Shown piece after piece: positions 54,624-64,000 of a DNA stretch of 64,000 bases; the first letter of the stretch is position 1; each line of letters opens with the position of its first letter. This DNA is from Colocasia esculenta (taxonomy: Eukaryota; Streptophyta; Magnoliopsida; Alismatales; Araceae): NCBI GenBank assembly GCA_014218235.1, contig CM024761.1, positions 89,281,968 to 89,345,967 on the forward strand, read 5' to 3'. Under the pieces are notes generated by a model that saw only the letters and a program-made list of their open reading frames with translations, made no database searches and was not told the DNA's origin. A program made the position numbers and the translations under genes.

Positions 54624-56239
54624 GTCGCTTGTTCCTAGACCATCAGATCATCCAGTGATTGGCACCAAATGGGTGTTCAGAAATAAATTGGATGAAGCTG
54701 TTGTGATCATAAGAAACAAGGCTAGATTGGTAGCTCAAGGCTATTCCCAAGAGGAAGGCATAGATTTTGATGAAACCTATGCACCTGTAGCTAGACTTGA
54801 GGCTATTAGGATTCTACTTGCATATGCATCTGCATTAGACTTGAAATTATTTCAAATGGATGTTAAATCTGCTTTTCTAAACGGTTTTATTAAGGAGGAA
54901 GTTTATGTAGAACAACCTCCAGGTTTTGATGACATTGATTTTCCAAATCATGTATTTAAATTGCACAAAGCATTATATGGACTAAAACAAGCACCAAGAG
55001 CATGGTATGAACGTTTAAGTACATTTCTATTAAACCATGGTTTCATTAGAGGTCATGTAGATAGTACATTATTTGTTAAGTCTAAAGTCAAACATATTCT
55101 GCTTGTTCAAATATATGTTGATGATATAATATTTGGTTCTACTTATGAATCCCTTTGCAAGTATTTTGAAAATCTCATGCAGGGAGAATTCGAGATGAGC
55201 ATGATGGGGGAGCTCAACTGCTTCCTTGGATTGCAAATCAAACAAGGAAAGGAAGGAACTCACATCTATCAAACCAAGTACACCAATGAGTTGCTAAAGA
55301 AATTTGGATTCGAAAATAGCAAGCCATTGTCAGCGCCTATGAGCACATTAACAAAAATGGATAGTGATAAGGATGGTAAGAAAGTAGACCAAAAGATCTA
55401 CAGAGGTATGATAGGTTCACTACTATATTTAACTGCCAGTAGACCTGACATAATGTTTAGTGTATGCATGTGTGCTAGGTATCAGGCAGACCCCAAAGAA
55501 TCTCATTTAATTAATGTCAAAAGAATTTTTAGATATTTAGCAAAAACCCATGACTTAGGTTTATGGTATCCAAAATCATGTGAAGTTAATTTAGTAGGAT
55601 ACTCTGATGCTGACTATGCTGGATGCAAAATAGATAGAAAAAGCACCTGTGGCTGTTGTCAATTTCTTACAGGATGTCTGATCTCGTGGTCCTCAAAGAA
55701 ACAAAATTCAGTGGCATTATCTACAGCAGAAGCAGAATACGTAGCTGCTGGAAGTTGTTGTACACAACTCCTATGGATTAAGCAACAACTTGAGGATTAT
55801 GGACTCTAGATCAAGACAATTCCCTTATTATGCGATAACACCAGTGCAATAAATCTAACCAAGAATCTAGTACAACATTCAAGGACTAAGCACATTGACG
55901 TTAGATATCATTTTATTCGTGATCATGTAGCTAATGGTAACATAGATATTTCTTTCATTGATACTAATAATCAGTTAGCAGATATCTTCACAAAAGCCTT
56001 ACCTGAAGAGAGATTTACTTCTCTTAGAAGGGAATTAGGCATGTGTAGATTGTGAAAAAATTATCTATATAAAACTGAAATATAAATTTTCAGAATATCA
56101 ATTATTTTTTTTCCTTGAATTTAAGCAAAATTCCAAATGTTGCCTGCTTGTTTAAATATCCTTGACGGTTCATAATTTTTAAAGGAATTTATTTCCATCG
56201 AACTGGTCATTTTGTCATTTTCTGCCATCTTGTTGCCTC
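54624..56239 (+). mobile_element. C1: 3' half
   Basis: Continuation of the copia element from 3936. RT resumes in the correct place, so the two halves are one element split by about 50.7 kb. It ends at 56239, where the LTR of C4 begins, 184 bp past the pol stop. C1's own PPT and 3' LTR are not in the window. Confidence 0.9.
54629..56055 (+). pseudogene. pol: C1 reverse transcriptase and RNase H
   Basis: RT reads IGTKWVFRNKLDEAVV, then QMDVKSAFLNGFIKEEV, YGLKQAPRAWYERLS and QIYVDDIIFGS (active site about 55107). RNase H has DADYAGCKIDRKSTCG and LSTAEAEYVAAGS. One TAG at 55807-55809 breaks the frame, and the tail (LLCDNTSAINL, ADIFTKALPEERF) runs in the same frame to TGA at 56053-56055. Although C1 is the oldest layer, this part has only one nonsense codon, in contrast with its gag. 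Confidence 0.93.
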
Positions 56240-57652
56240 TGTTGTGTCCCTGGTTTTGATGATGTCATATTAAAAATATAAAATGAGAAGAAAGTTGACA
56301 AGTGTCAATTATTTCGTAGGTACAACTCAACTGAATCAAAAGAACACTGAGAAATAGTCAGACAGTGTCGACGCTACCAGGGACTTAGGTCGACACTAGT
56401 GGACTGGAAGGCACTGTGAAGACTTCAACATTGTCGACACTCTGCAGTGATAAGGTTGACACTAAGTAGGGACAGAGCCTACTTCGAAGAGAGATAAAGC
56501 TAGAGTTGACACTCTGTAATGAAAAGGTCGACACTTAGTATTCGATTTCATCATTCAAGCAATTGGCTTCAGAAGTGGAAGAGTGTGTCGACACTAGAAC
56601 CTGACAGTGTCAACACTCGAATACTTAGAATGTTTCCAGGATGATCAAGTCATCAAAAAGGCACGTGCTCTAAGGCTAACTAACTGAGATATTTTTTGTA
56701 CACGTCAGTGGCTCTAGAAGGCTCCTATTCTTGGCGGCAAAAAGATTCCTCCACTTTTTGGGGGCGAATCTTCTGAGGGGCCCATGACACGGAATCCCGT
56801 GCATTCAAGAAAAAGGAAAAATAGGTTCCAGTTCGATATGGAAAAAGCGTGATCGCACACTCTGTAAAGAAAAAAAGGGGGTGCAGAGCAGAGCGGAAAA
56901 GAGAGACCTCAGATGTTTTGAAGCAGCGATTCGTGCAAATTGGAAAGGGGGCGGTGATTAGGGAAATCAATGACGATTCAAGCAAGATCAGGAGCTTCCA
57001 GGAGTGGATGCTGAGTTCTCAATTACAGAGGATCGGAAGTTTCCTTTCTACCTAATTTCTGAAATCAAACGGCAGCAGAATTCCGAAGAAGTTCTTCGAA
57101 CAGGGAGTTGATTCTATAATCTGAGAATAATCTTTTTGAATTCAAATCCAGATCAGAAAGTTTGATGAAATCACCATGTTCTTCAGCAGTTTTTCATTTT
57201 CCCATTTTGGATCTTCTTTTGTTCGATTGAATTGTCTGCTGTCTGCTTCTTGGTGGAGCAGATTAAATTGATCATTCACAAGCTGTGATTGGATCAATTT
57301 AGGTGAAGCTGTGAATCAGCGGATTTGTTAAGCTGTGTATCAGCAGGGTTCTCAAGCTGTAAGTCAGCGGTTGTGCAGAAGCTGTGAATCAGCTATTGTT
57401 TTGGATATACTGTCGGGGTGTTCGATAGTGGTACCTCACTGGTTTGGTGAGGGGTGGATGTCGGTCTCCTCATTGGAGCCGAACCACCTTAAAATTTTCC
57501 TGCTCTTATGTGGTTTGAAATTTCGTGATTTGTGCTTCTATGCATCTATCTTTTAGAAATTCGAAATCATATTTCATAATCCTAAATCGAGTCTAAATTT
57601 CTGAGGATTCTCTATTCACCCCCCTCTAGATAATCCTTCTACACACACAACA
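56240..57652 (+). repeat. C4 5' LTR
   Basis: 1413 bp, TGTTGTGTCCC to CACACACAACA. It carries GTCGAC-type palindromes between about 56369 and 56595 (several decayed to GTTGAC or GTCAAC), the C-run near 57618 and, like C2, tandem 'gctgtgaatcagcgg' units (57300-57390). It is more diverged from the C2 LTRs than those are from each other. Confidence 0.9.
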
Positions 57653-57654
57653 CT

Positions 57655-57667
57655 TGGTATCAGAGCC
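57655..57667 (+). promoter_or_regulatory. C4 primer-binding site (tRNA-iMet)
   Basis: TGGTATCAGAGCC, 2 bp after the LTR end, perfect initiator-Met match. Confidence 0.93.
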
Positions 57668-57715
57668 TGGTTCTCCAATTTAATTGGTTTCACGACCAGG
57701 AGTTAATTGTGTATT

Positions 57716-59265
57716 ATGGAATCTAGAGGTTACATTGCTGAGGGTCATTCTGTGAACAGACCACCTTTCTTTGATGGTACTAACTATGGTTATTGGAAAA
57801 CTCGTATGTAGGTGTTCTTACGAGCTCAAGGTCATCAAATATGGAGAGTTGTGAACAATGGACCTTATAAGCTATCCGAGGATGAAGAGAAATGGACTCC
57901 AGAAGAGATCAAAAAGTCAAATTCAAATTGGAGTGCAATGAACATTATGCAGTGCTCACTGCATCCCACCGAATTTTCAAGAGTCTCATCGTGCTCAAGT
58001 GCCAAAGAGATATGGGATCGCCTCATGGTAATATATGAGGGCACATCTGTGGTAAAGGAAACCAAGGCTAATATGTTAGTTTCTGAATATGAAGCTTTTC
58101 GGATGAAACATGATGAAACTATTTCTGAGATGTATGGTAGATTGACATTGTTAACTAATGGGCTGAAGAATCTAGGCAAAGTTTATTCTGACAAAGAACT
58201 AGTGAGAAAAATTCTTAGATCTTTAACACCCATTTAGCATACTAAAGCAACCGTTATTGAAAAATCTAGAAATTTGTCCACAACTACTGTTGATGAGTTA
58301 ATAGGTTCTTTAATGACATATGAATTGGGCCTAAAAAGATCTGAGGATGATCTAAGGAAGAAGAAACCGCTTGCTCTTAAAGCAAGTCATAGCACCAAGG
58401 AGGTTACTGAAGACAGTGAATCGACAACTTCCGAAGATGAGTCAGGTGAGTTTGCCTTGATAACTAGAAAGTTCAGAAAATTTTTGAGAAAAGAAGGTAA
58501 GAGTTTTCTGAAAAAGAAACCTTACAATAACAACTTTTCTAAGTCCAAGCCAAATGCTAACAAAAAGACTGACATAATTGTTTGCTACAATTGCAGGAAG
58601 CCAGGACATGTTAAGTCTGAATGTCCTGAGGTTCAAAAGAAGAGTCAGCCTAGATGGAACAAAAACAAGCAAAAAGCTATGGTTGGTATCTGGAGTGAAG
58701 AAGAGGAAGATGAAGACGAGGGAAGTTCGGATGCTAAGGACACTAATTCAAAGATATGTTTGATGGCCATAGAGACTGAAGAAGAAGAGGAAGAGGTAAG
58801 TTCCTTATTTAAGAATTTTAGTTTGGAAGATTGGGAGCATGTCTACTTTGAATTAATAGATCAGTATGATGTTCTTAAAAAGGAAAACAAAATGTTAAAA
58901 AAGAAACTGAAACATTCTTCTCACAAAGTGACAACAGAAGAAAACGAAAAAGAGTGTTCACAAGAGATAAATACTCTGAGAGAAGTAGTCAGTGAACTAA
59001 AAAAATAGAACATTGAAATTCTTAATGAAATATCACTTGTATCAGAAAAAAATGTGGCCTTACAAAGTGCTAAAACAGAGCTACAAAAGGAAATTGTAAG
59101 TTTGCAAAATGAAGTAAACAATAAATAGGAGGCTCTTGAAACTTTTGTAAATGGCAAGAACAATCTTGAAATTCTTCTAGGCACAAGGGTAAATCATAAA
59201 AAGGAAGGATTAGGTTTTAATCCCACAAAGAAGAAGGAAGTAGGACTAAAAGCAATAAGCCTCAA
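57716..59265 (+). pseudogene. gag: C4 gag
   Basis: One reading frame from ATG 57716 (MESRGYIAEGHSVNRP) through the capsid core (IWRVVNNGPYKLSEDEEKW), the CCHC knuckle CYNCRKPGHVKSEC (about 58583-58624), the acidic segment and the coiled coil to FNPTKKKEVG near 59240. It has no frameshift but four in-frame TAG codons (57809, 58235, 59006 and 59126). At each, C2 has CAG or TGG or a related sense codon. After about 59265 the frame enters unrelated gypsy DNA. Confidence 0.92.
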
Positions 59266-59953
59266 ACAGAGCCATGCCAATGCTTGCATGAAAACTATTG
59301 TTGTAGGCGAACTCCACAAGAGGTAGATGATGGTCCCAATCACCCTTCCAGTCAAGAACGCACACTCTCAACATATCCTCGAGCGTCTAGATCGTCCTCT
59401 CAGACTGGACATCTGTCTGGGGATGGAACGCCGAACTAAGCTTCAGCTGAGAACCCAAAGACTCCTGAAGACCCTGCCACAGCCTCAAAGTAAACCTCAG
59501 GTCTCGATCAGAAATAATAGACTTTGGTACACCATGCAATCTCACAATGCTGCCGACATGCAGCCTAGCCAAACTCTCCACGGACTGCTTCTTCTTCATA
59601 GGTAAGAAATGCGCCATCTTGGAGAAACGATCTACAATCACCAAAATCGAGTCATTGCCCTTAGCTGATCTGGGCAAACCTGTCACTAAATCCATGGTGA
59701 TTGCTTCCCACTTCCATACAAGTATCTCCATCTTCTGCATAAGGCCCGATGGTTGGTGATGCTCGGCCTTCACCTACTGGCACACTAAACACCTGGATAC
59801 GAAGTCGGCCACATCCTTCTTCATACTAGACCACCACAAAGATCTCTTCAAATCCTAGTACAACTTAGTGTTGCCCGGATGAATAGAGAACCTCAACCTA
59901 TGAGCTTCTGCTAGAACATGCTCATAGACATCCACAACATCAGGGACACAAAC
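59266..59953 (-). pseudogene. pol: G1 integrase, truncated
   Basis: The core reads ITMDLVTGLPRSAKGNDSI (first Asp), IISDRDLRFTLRLWQGL (second Asp) and FHPQTDVQSERTI (Glu). It continues past TAG 59389-59387 to EFAYNNSFHASIGMA near 59275, where gypsy sequence stops. Further TAG codons at 59857-59855 and 59776-59774 lie in the zinc-finger region. The C-terminal third, where a chromodomain would be, is absent. Confidence 0.88.
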
Positions 59954-61541
59954 TCAGTGCTGAAATCTAATAACACCATCCTCATCTCGAGCAATGCCTG
60001 CCTTGCCTACCATCTCGTGAAGCCTCAGATCTGCTCTCTGCTGCTCGATCACCTCATCTAGAACCGTAGATCGGATAGCCAACTGAGCCACGAAAGCCTG
60101 ACACAACTGTGGCTCTAGCTCAGTCATAGCACACGCTACATCCTCTAGCATCTTCCAATCCTGCCTAAGCAAAGATCTCTTCCTACTGAGCGTATCCGCC
60201 ATGACATTTGCCTTCCATGGATGATACTGAAGCTCGGAGTCGTAGTCCTTGAGAAACTCAATCCACCTTCTCTGCCGCAGGTTCAACTCCTTCTGAGAAA
60301 AGAGATATCTCAGACTCTTATGGTCAGTGAACACCTCGAACTTGACACCATAAAGATAGTCTCTCCAAATCTTCAGTGCATGAACCACAACTGCTAACTC
60401 AAAATCATGGGTCAGATAGTTTCGCTCGTGCTCCTTTAAATAGCGAGAAGCATATGCAACTACCTTACCATGCTGCATCAACACACAGCCAAGACCTATC
60501 TGAGAAGCATCGACCACTAGGCAAAATCAACACAGGTGCAGATGTAAGCCTCTCCTTCAGCAACTGGAAACTACTCTCGCAATCATCAGACCATGCAAAC
60601 TTCACACCCTTCCTGGTTAGCTTAGGCAAAGGTGCGGCAATAGATGCAAAACCTTCAATGAATCGCCTGTAATAGCCTACTAAACCAAGAAAACTTCTGA
60701 TCTCCGATGGGGTCCTTAGAATCTCCCAATCTAACATTGCCTGGACCTTCACCGGATCAACTGCAACTCTAGCGCTTGAGATAACATGCCCAAGGAAATG
60801 AACCTCGCACATCCAGAAATCACACTTGCTGAACTTTGCATATAGCTTGTGCTCTCAGAGAATCTCTAGAACAACCCTCAAATGGTCACGGTGTGTAGCC
60901 TCATCAGGAGAATAGACTAACACATCGTCAATGAACACCACTACAAAGCTATCCAGATAAGGTCTAAACACCATGTTCATGAGATCCATGAACGCTGCAG
61001 GGGTGTTGGTCAGACCAAATGGAAGCACAAGAAACTCATAGTGTCCATAACGAGTCCTGAAAGCAGTCTTGGACACATCTTCATTCTTGATCCTCAACTG
61101 ATGATAACCAGACCACAGATCAATCTTAGAAAACACCGATGCATTCTACAGCTGATCGAACAAATCATCAATTCGCTGCAAGGGATATCTATTCTTCACT
61201 GTCACCTGGTTGAACTTTCTGTAATCAATGCACAGACTGAGTGAACCGTCCTTCTTCTTCACGAACAATACAGGTGCACCCCATGGTGACAGACTAGGGT
61301 GAATAAATCCCTTATCCAGTAAATCCGGCAACTGCTTCCTCAGCTCAGCTAACTCCGTAGGTGCCATCCAATATGGAGCCTTAGAGATAGGAGAGGTGCC
61401 TGGAAGCAACTCTATAGTGAACTCTATCTCCCTAGCCAGTGGCAATCCAGACAAATCATCAGGAAATACGTATGGAAACTCCTGCACTACCTCAATCTCC
61501 TCAAGGGTCGGTGACTGATCAGCCTTAGAGACTAAGACCAC
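59954..61541 (-). pseudogene. pol: G1 reverse transcriptase and RNase H
   Basis: RT: APVLFVKKKDGSLSLCIDYR, NRYPLQRIDDLFDQL, TAG at 61148-61146, then FSKIDLWSGYHQLRI and VVVFIDDVLVYSPDE with the active-site pair (about 60920). A TGA at 60857-60855 and a frameshift near 60490 follow. RNase H: VDASQIGLGCVLMQ, YASRYLKEHERNY, FTDHKSLRYLFSQKELNLRQ, ending near TGA 59956-59954. Confidence 0.92.
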
Positions 61542-62316
61542 ACTGGCAGCATCACCATCCTCATCTCCTTCATGGTGGAGAACACAAACCTTCCCGCTAA
61601 GTTCCTTGGCAACAGATGTGAGATCTCATCCTCACCAAGAATACGGAAAGTAATCTTCTTCCCTCTACAATCCACCAAGGCATAGTGCTCCTCTAGCCAA
61701 TCCAGACCTAGAATAGCATCATAGTCTTTCATCTTGAGAATGTAGAAGCACCCAAACAAGCCTTGGTCCTCAATGCACACAGGTAAAGATGGAATACACT
61801 TCCTAGTCGATACCGTACCTACCGATGTGTGCACAGAAAAAGGGACTTCTAACTCCTCTCTACTCCAGACTCTACTGCTAACTGCTTGGAAAACTACTCA
61901 GAAACGAATGAGTGTGTGGCACCCATATCAAACGATACGCAAGCATGCATGCCCAAGACTAGAACCGTACCTTCCATGACATTCTCGGCCTGCTCTGCAT
62001 CCTCACGTGCTAGTGCAAACACTCGAGCTTGGGCTAGCTGCCTTCCTGGTCTCCCTGTCACTCGCACTGCCGCTGCTGCTGCTGCTGGGGCTGGCGCTCC
62101 ATGCTGCACACCCTGCTGAAGTCTGGGACAATCTTGGATCTTGTGCTCGGTACTACCGCACTTGAGACACTTCCCTGCCAACTTCCAACAGTCGGTGCCG
62201 CCGTGTGCCCTTCCACAGTGAGGACACGCCTTCTTGTCGCTAGGCCTAAAGCTGGGGGACTGCGGTGTAACTGCCTGCTGACTCGATGCCACTGGATGCT
62301 GAGGTGACTGGTACAT
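61542..62316 (-). pseudogene. pro: G1 nucleocapsid and protease
   Basis: Two cysteine knuckles lie in a row: CPHCGRAHGGTDC and CLKCGSTEHKIQDC (about 62240-62125). The protease site reads SFDMGATHSFVS near 61920, where gypsy proteases have D-T-G-A, so a threonine-to-methionine change hits the active site. After TAG 61896-61894 the protease goes on to YDAILGLDWLEEHYALVDC (about 61715). A frameshift near 61560 separates it from RT. Confidence 0.88.
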
Positions 62317-63239
62317 GGCCTTCTTCCTGTCATGCCTCTGGAAAGGTGGCGCGGACCTCTTTTGTGCTGCCCTCTTCTCCTCCGAATACTAGTCCATCTC
62401 GCTCTCCTTCCTGCACGCTACGCTGAGAGCCTCATCCAGAGTGCGGTGGTCAAAAGCCACAAGCCTCGACCTCAGTGATGGTTTGAGACCCATCATAAAT
62501 TTCGTAGCCTTCCTGCGCTCATTAGCAACTATATGAGGAGCATACTTAGAGAGATCGGCAAACCTGGCCTCATACTTCAAGACCGTCATGGAGCCCTGAG
62601 TAAGAGAGAGAAACTCCTACTCCATCTTGTCCTAGATGTGCTCGGAGATGAACTTGGCCCGAAAAAGCCTCATGAACTCAGCCCAAGTCACCTCTATGGC
62701 ACTATCTTCGTACCTGGTGTGAAGTACAGAGGCCCACCAAACATCGGCTCTCTCTTGTAGCATATAGGGGGCCAGGCTAACTTTATCCTCCTCAGCACAC
62801 CTGATGGCTTGGAATATCTTCTCAACCTCCCCCATCCAGCTCTCCGCTAAGAGTGACTGACTCTCCCCCCTAAAAGAAGGTGGAGCCATCCTCTTGAACC
62901 TCTCCATGATGAACGAACCACCACGACCATGCTCGTGGGGAGTTGGAGCCTGATCCTGAGACAACAAGCAACATATAAGCAATACAAATAACAATCATAC
63001 ATTTAACAAAACAGACTACTCCTATTAACAACTCTAACCTGAGCCTGCAGTGCCGCCTGAGTATACGCTTGGGTCTGCATTGCTTGTACTAGGCCTTGCA
63101 TGATCATGTCGTAGTCCACAGGTGGTGGTGGAGGAAGTACTATGGGACCCTGGGGTGCTGGGGCCTACTGCTCACCCCTCTCCTCACGTCTATGCTCATC
63201 CTCCCTAGCCTGAGCACCACGCCTACCACGGCTCGCCAT
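62317..63239 (-). pseudogene. gag: G1 gag with an 83-nt intron
   Basis: Start ATG at 63239 (MASRGRRGAQAREDEH). Exon 1 is 63239-63039 (67 codons, one TAG at 63167-63165). A GT donor (63038) and a CAG acceptor (ending 62956) bound 83 T-rich bases; exon 2 starts at 62955 in the phase needed. Exon 2 has the capsid core APPSFRGESQSLLAESWMGE, LAPYMLQERADVWW and VLKYEARFADLSKYAPH, the Retrotrans_gag pattern. TAG codons are at 62634-62632, 62619-62617 and 62391-62389. Without splicing the frame from ATG 63239 hits TAA within the intron. Confidence 0.85.
62956..63038 (-). other. Predicted spliceosomal intron in G1 gag
   Basis: 83 nt, GTTAGAG... to ...TTGTCTCAG, T-rich, phase 0, not a multiple of three, with an in-frame TAA near its fortieth base. 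Removal joins two frames that are otherwise incompatible. Confidence 0.75.
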
Positions 63240-63409
63240 AGCCTGTAAAACAATTTACTCTTGTTAGAATCTAAGTTATTTAGTCCTAACCATTTTCTTA
63301 TCTATCTTTAATCCATTATTAGATATTTTCCACATATATGAACTAATTCTATAAAGACTTTGCAATATCGTGAAGATGATGACATATTCATGTACTATCT
63401 CAACCTGTT
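63240..63409 (-). other. G1 5' untranslated leader
   Basis: A 170-bp AT-rich stretch between PBS and gag start without coding sequence. Confidence 0.6.
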
Positions 63410-63421
63410 GCTCTGATACCA
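63410..63421 (-). promoter_or_regulatory. G1 primer-binding site (tRNA-iMet)
   Basis: TGGTATCAGAGC on the minus strand, 5 bp inside the LTR; exact initiator-Met match. Confidence 0.92.
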
Positions 63422-63426
63422 ATCTC

Positions 63427-64000
63427 TGTAACGACCCTCCTTATACCGGTACGATTATACCAATCCACATCGATATAAAGGCCGTCATTACAGTGGGACA
63501 TTTACCCAACACAATACAATAGGCTGAGATGTACATAAATAACAAAAGAGTATAGCGGAAATAAAAAGAAATCTTATTCCATCATCATTCACATAATTCC
63601 ATAGTCTATATAGCAAATGAAAGAAATAACAACTGTCCACATTATTATAAGTCCATGTGAATACATAATGACATTGTACACATACTATGAAAGGAAAGAG
63701 TACACTACGCAGCACTCCACAAGCAGCTACTCCTCTCGCTCGGAGTCGCTCCTCACTAAGTCCTCCTCAAGTATAGGGACACATGTCTCACCTATATGTC
63801 AAAGCAAGTATGAGTCTTCTAAAAAGAAAGACTCAGCAAGCAATCTAAGGAACATCCTTACACACATCACACACATGCTATTCTTACAATCCATGAGAGA
63901 AAAATACATGGTACATACTTTATGACAATTAACAAATATACATAAACAACCTACACATGCTTTCTACACATGATAAATAACTTGAATCATGGTTTCAAAT
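63427..64000 (-). repeat. G1 5' LTR, partial
   Basis: On the minus strand the LTR ends ...GGGTCGTTACA at 63427; its start lies beyond the window. It is not obviously similar to S1 apart from the terminal bases, so the two are different families of the same type. Confidence 0.8.

Larger units (their letters stand above)
56240..59265 (+). mobile_element. C4: truncated copia element of the C2 family
   Basis: 5' LTR, PBS and gag of a plus-strand element whose LTR starts with the same bases as C2's (TGTTGTGTCCCTGG) and whose gag aligns codon by codon with C2's. Just past the gag coiled coil, near 59265, similarity to C2 ends and minus-strand gypsy integrase begins. No LTR end marks this border, so it is a deletion or rearrangement breakpoint. 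It entered C1's 3' region; its TSD partner is not visible. Confidence 0.88.
59266..64000 (-). mobile_element. G1: chromovirus-type Ty3/gypsy element, 3' truncated
   Basis: On the minus strand: LTR (from the window edge to 63427), PBS, gag with an intron, protease, RT, RNase H and integrase, ending abruptly within integrase at about 59266. The order PR-RT-RH-INT is Ty3/gypsy. RT and integrase motifs and the double CCHC gag resemble the Tekay/Del group. The chromodomain that would confirm it lies in the missing part. At least nine TAG and two TGA codons disable it. Confidence 0.85.

Overview
This window looks like intergenic DNA from a large, repeat-rich flowering-plant genome. I see no ordinary host gene. 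Nearly every base can be placed in LTR retrotransposons of two superfamilies: Ty1/copia of the Sirevirus/Maximus kind, and Ty3/gypsy of the Tat and chromovirus (Tekay/Del-like) kinds. The species cannot be told from the sequence. Primer-binding sites matching plant initiator tRNA-Met, a second archaeal-type RNase H, plant-mobile-domain genes and the absence of animal-type elements support a plant.

The layout is a nest at least five levels deep, and every junction inside it keeps a 5-bp target-site duplication (TSD). Outermost is C1, a copia element on the plus strand whose two halves lie at 1-3936 and 54624-56239. Its reverse transcriptase is split by T1, a Tat-type gypsy element (3937-54623, TSD GTCGC). 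T1 carries two insertions. S1 (22292-25949, TSD GTCAA) is a 3.7-kb solo LTR of chromovirus type that landed in T1's polypurine tract. C2 (26985-54247, TSD CCTTT) is a minus-strand copia element inside T1's 3' LTR. C2 is split between integrase and reverse transcriptase by C3, a plus-strand copia element (34794-49469, TSD TTTAT). C3 is split by S2 (40212-41973, TSD GGTAA), a solo LTR of the C1 family. To the right, C1's 3' end is entered by C4 (56240 to about 59265), a copia element of the C2 family cut off after gag. C4 abuts G1, a minus-strand chromovirus that has lost its 3' end and runs off the window (about 59266-64000).

All gag-pol genes are broken by stops and frameshifts, and most stops are TAG. 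Besides gag-pol there are three kinds of accessory gene. (1) T1 carries two genes antisense to gag-pol: a two-exon DUF7745-like gene with its own TATA box, and a seven-exon plant-mobile-domain (PMD) gene ending in a coiled coil. (2) C2 and C3 each carry a homologous extra 3' gene, in the place of the Sirevirus 'envelope-like' ORF. It has a plant-transposon-type domain and a coiled coil, but no visible signal peptide or membrane anchor. (3) G1's gag reading frame is kept only if an 83-nt GT-AG intron is removed.

Regulatory structure is unusually legible. The palindrome GTGTCGACAC recurs in copia LTRs, in front of the extra 3' genes of both C2 and C3, and in the unrelated chromovirus solo LTR. 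In C2 and C3 a perfect 11-bp inverted repeat brackets the junction of polypurine tract and 3' LTR, and a 90-bp non-coding block downstream of pol is strongly conserved.
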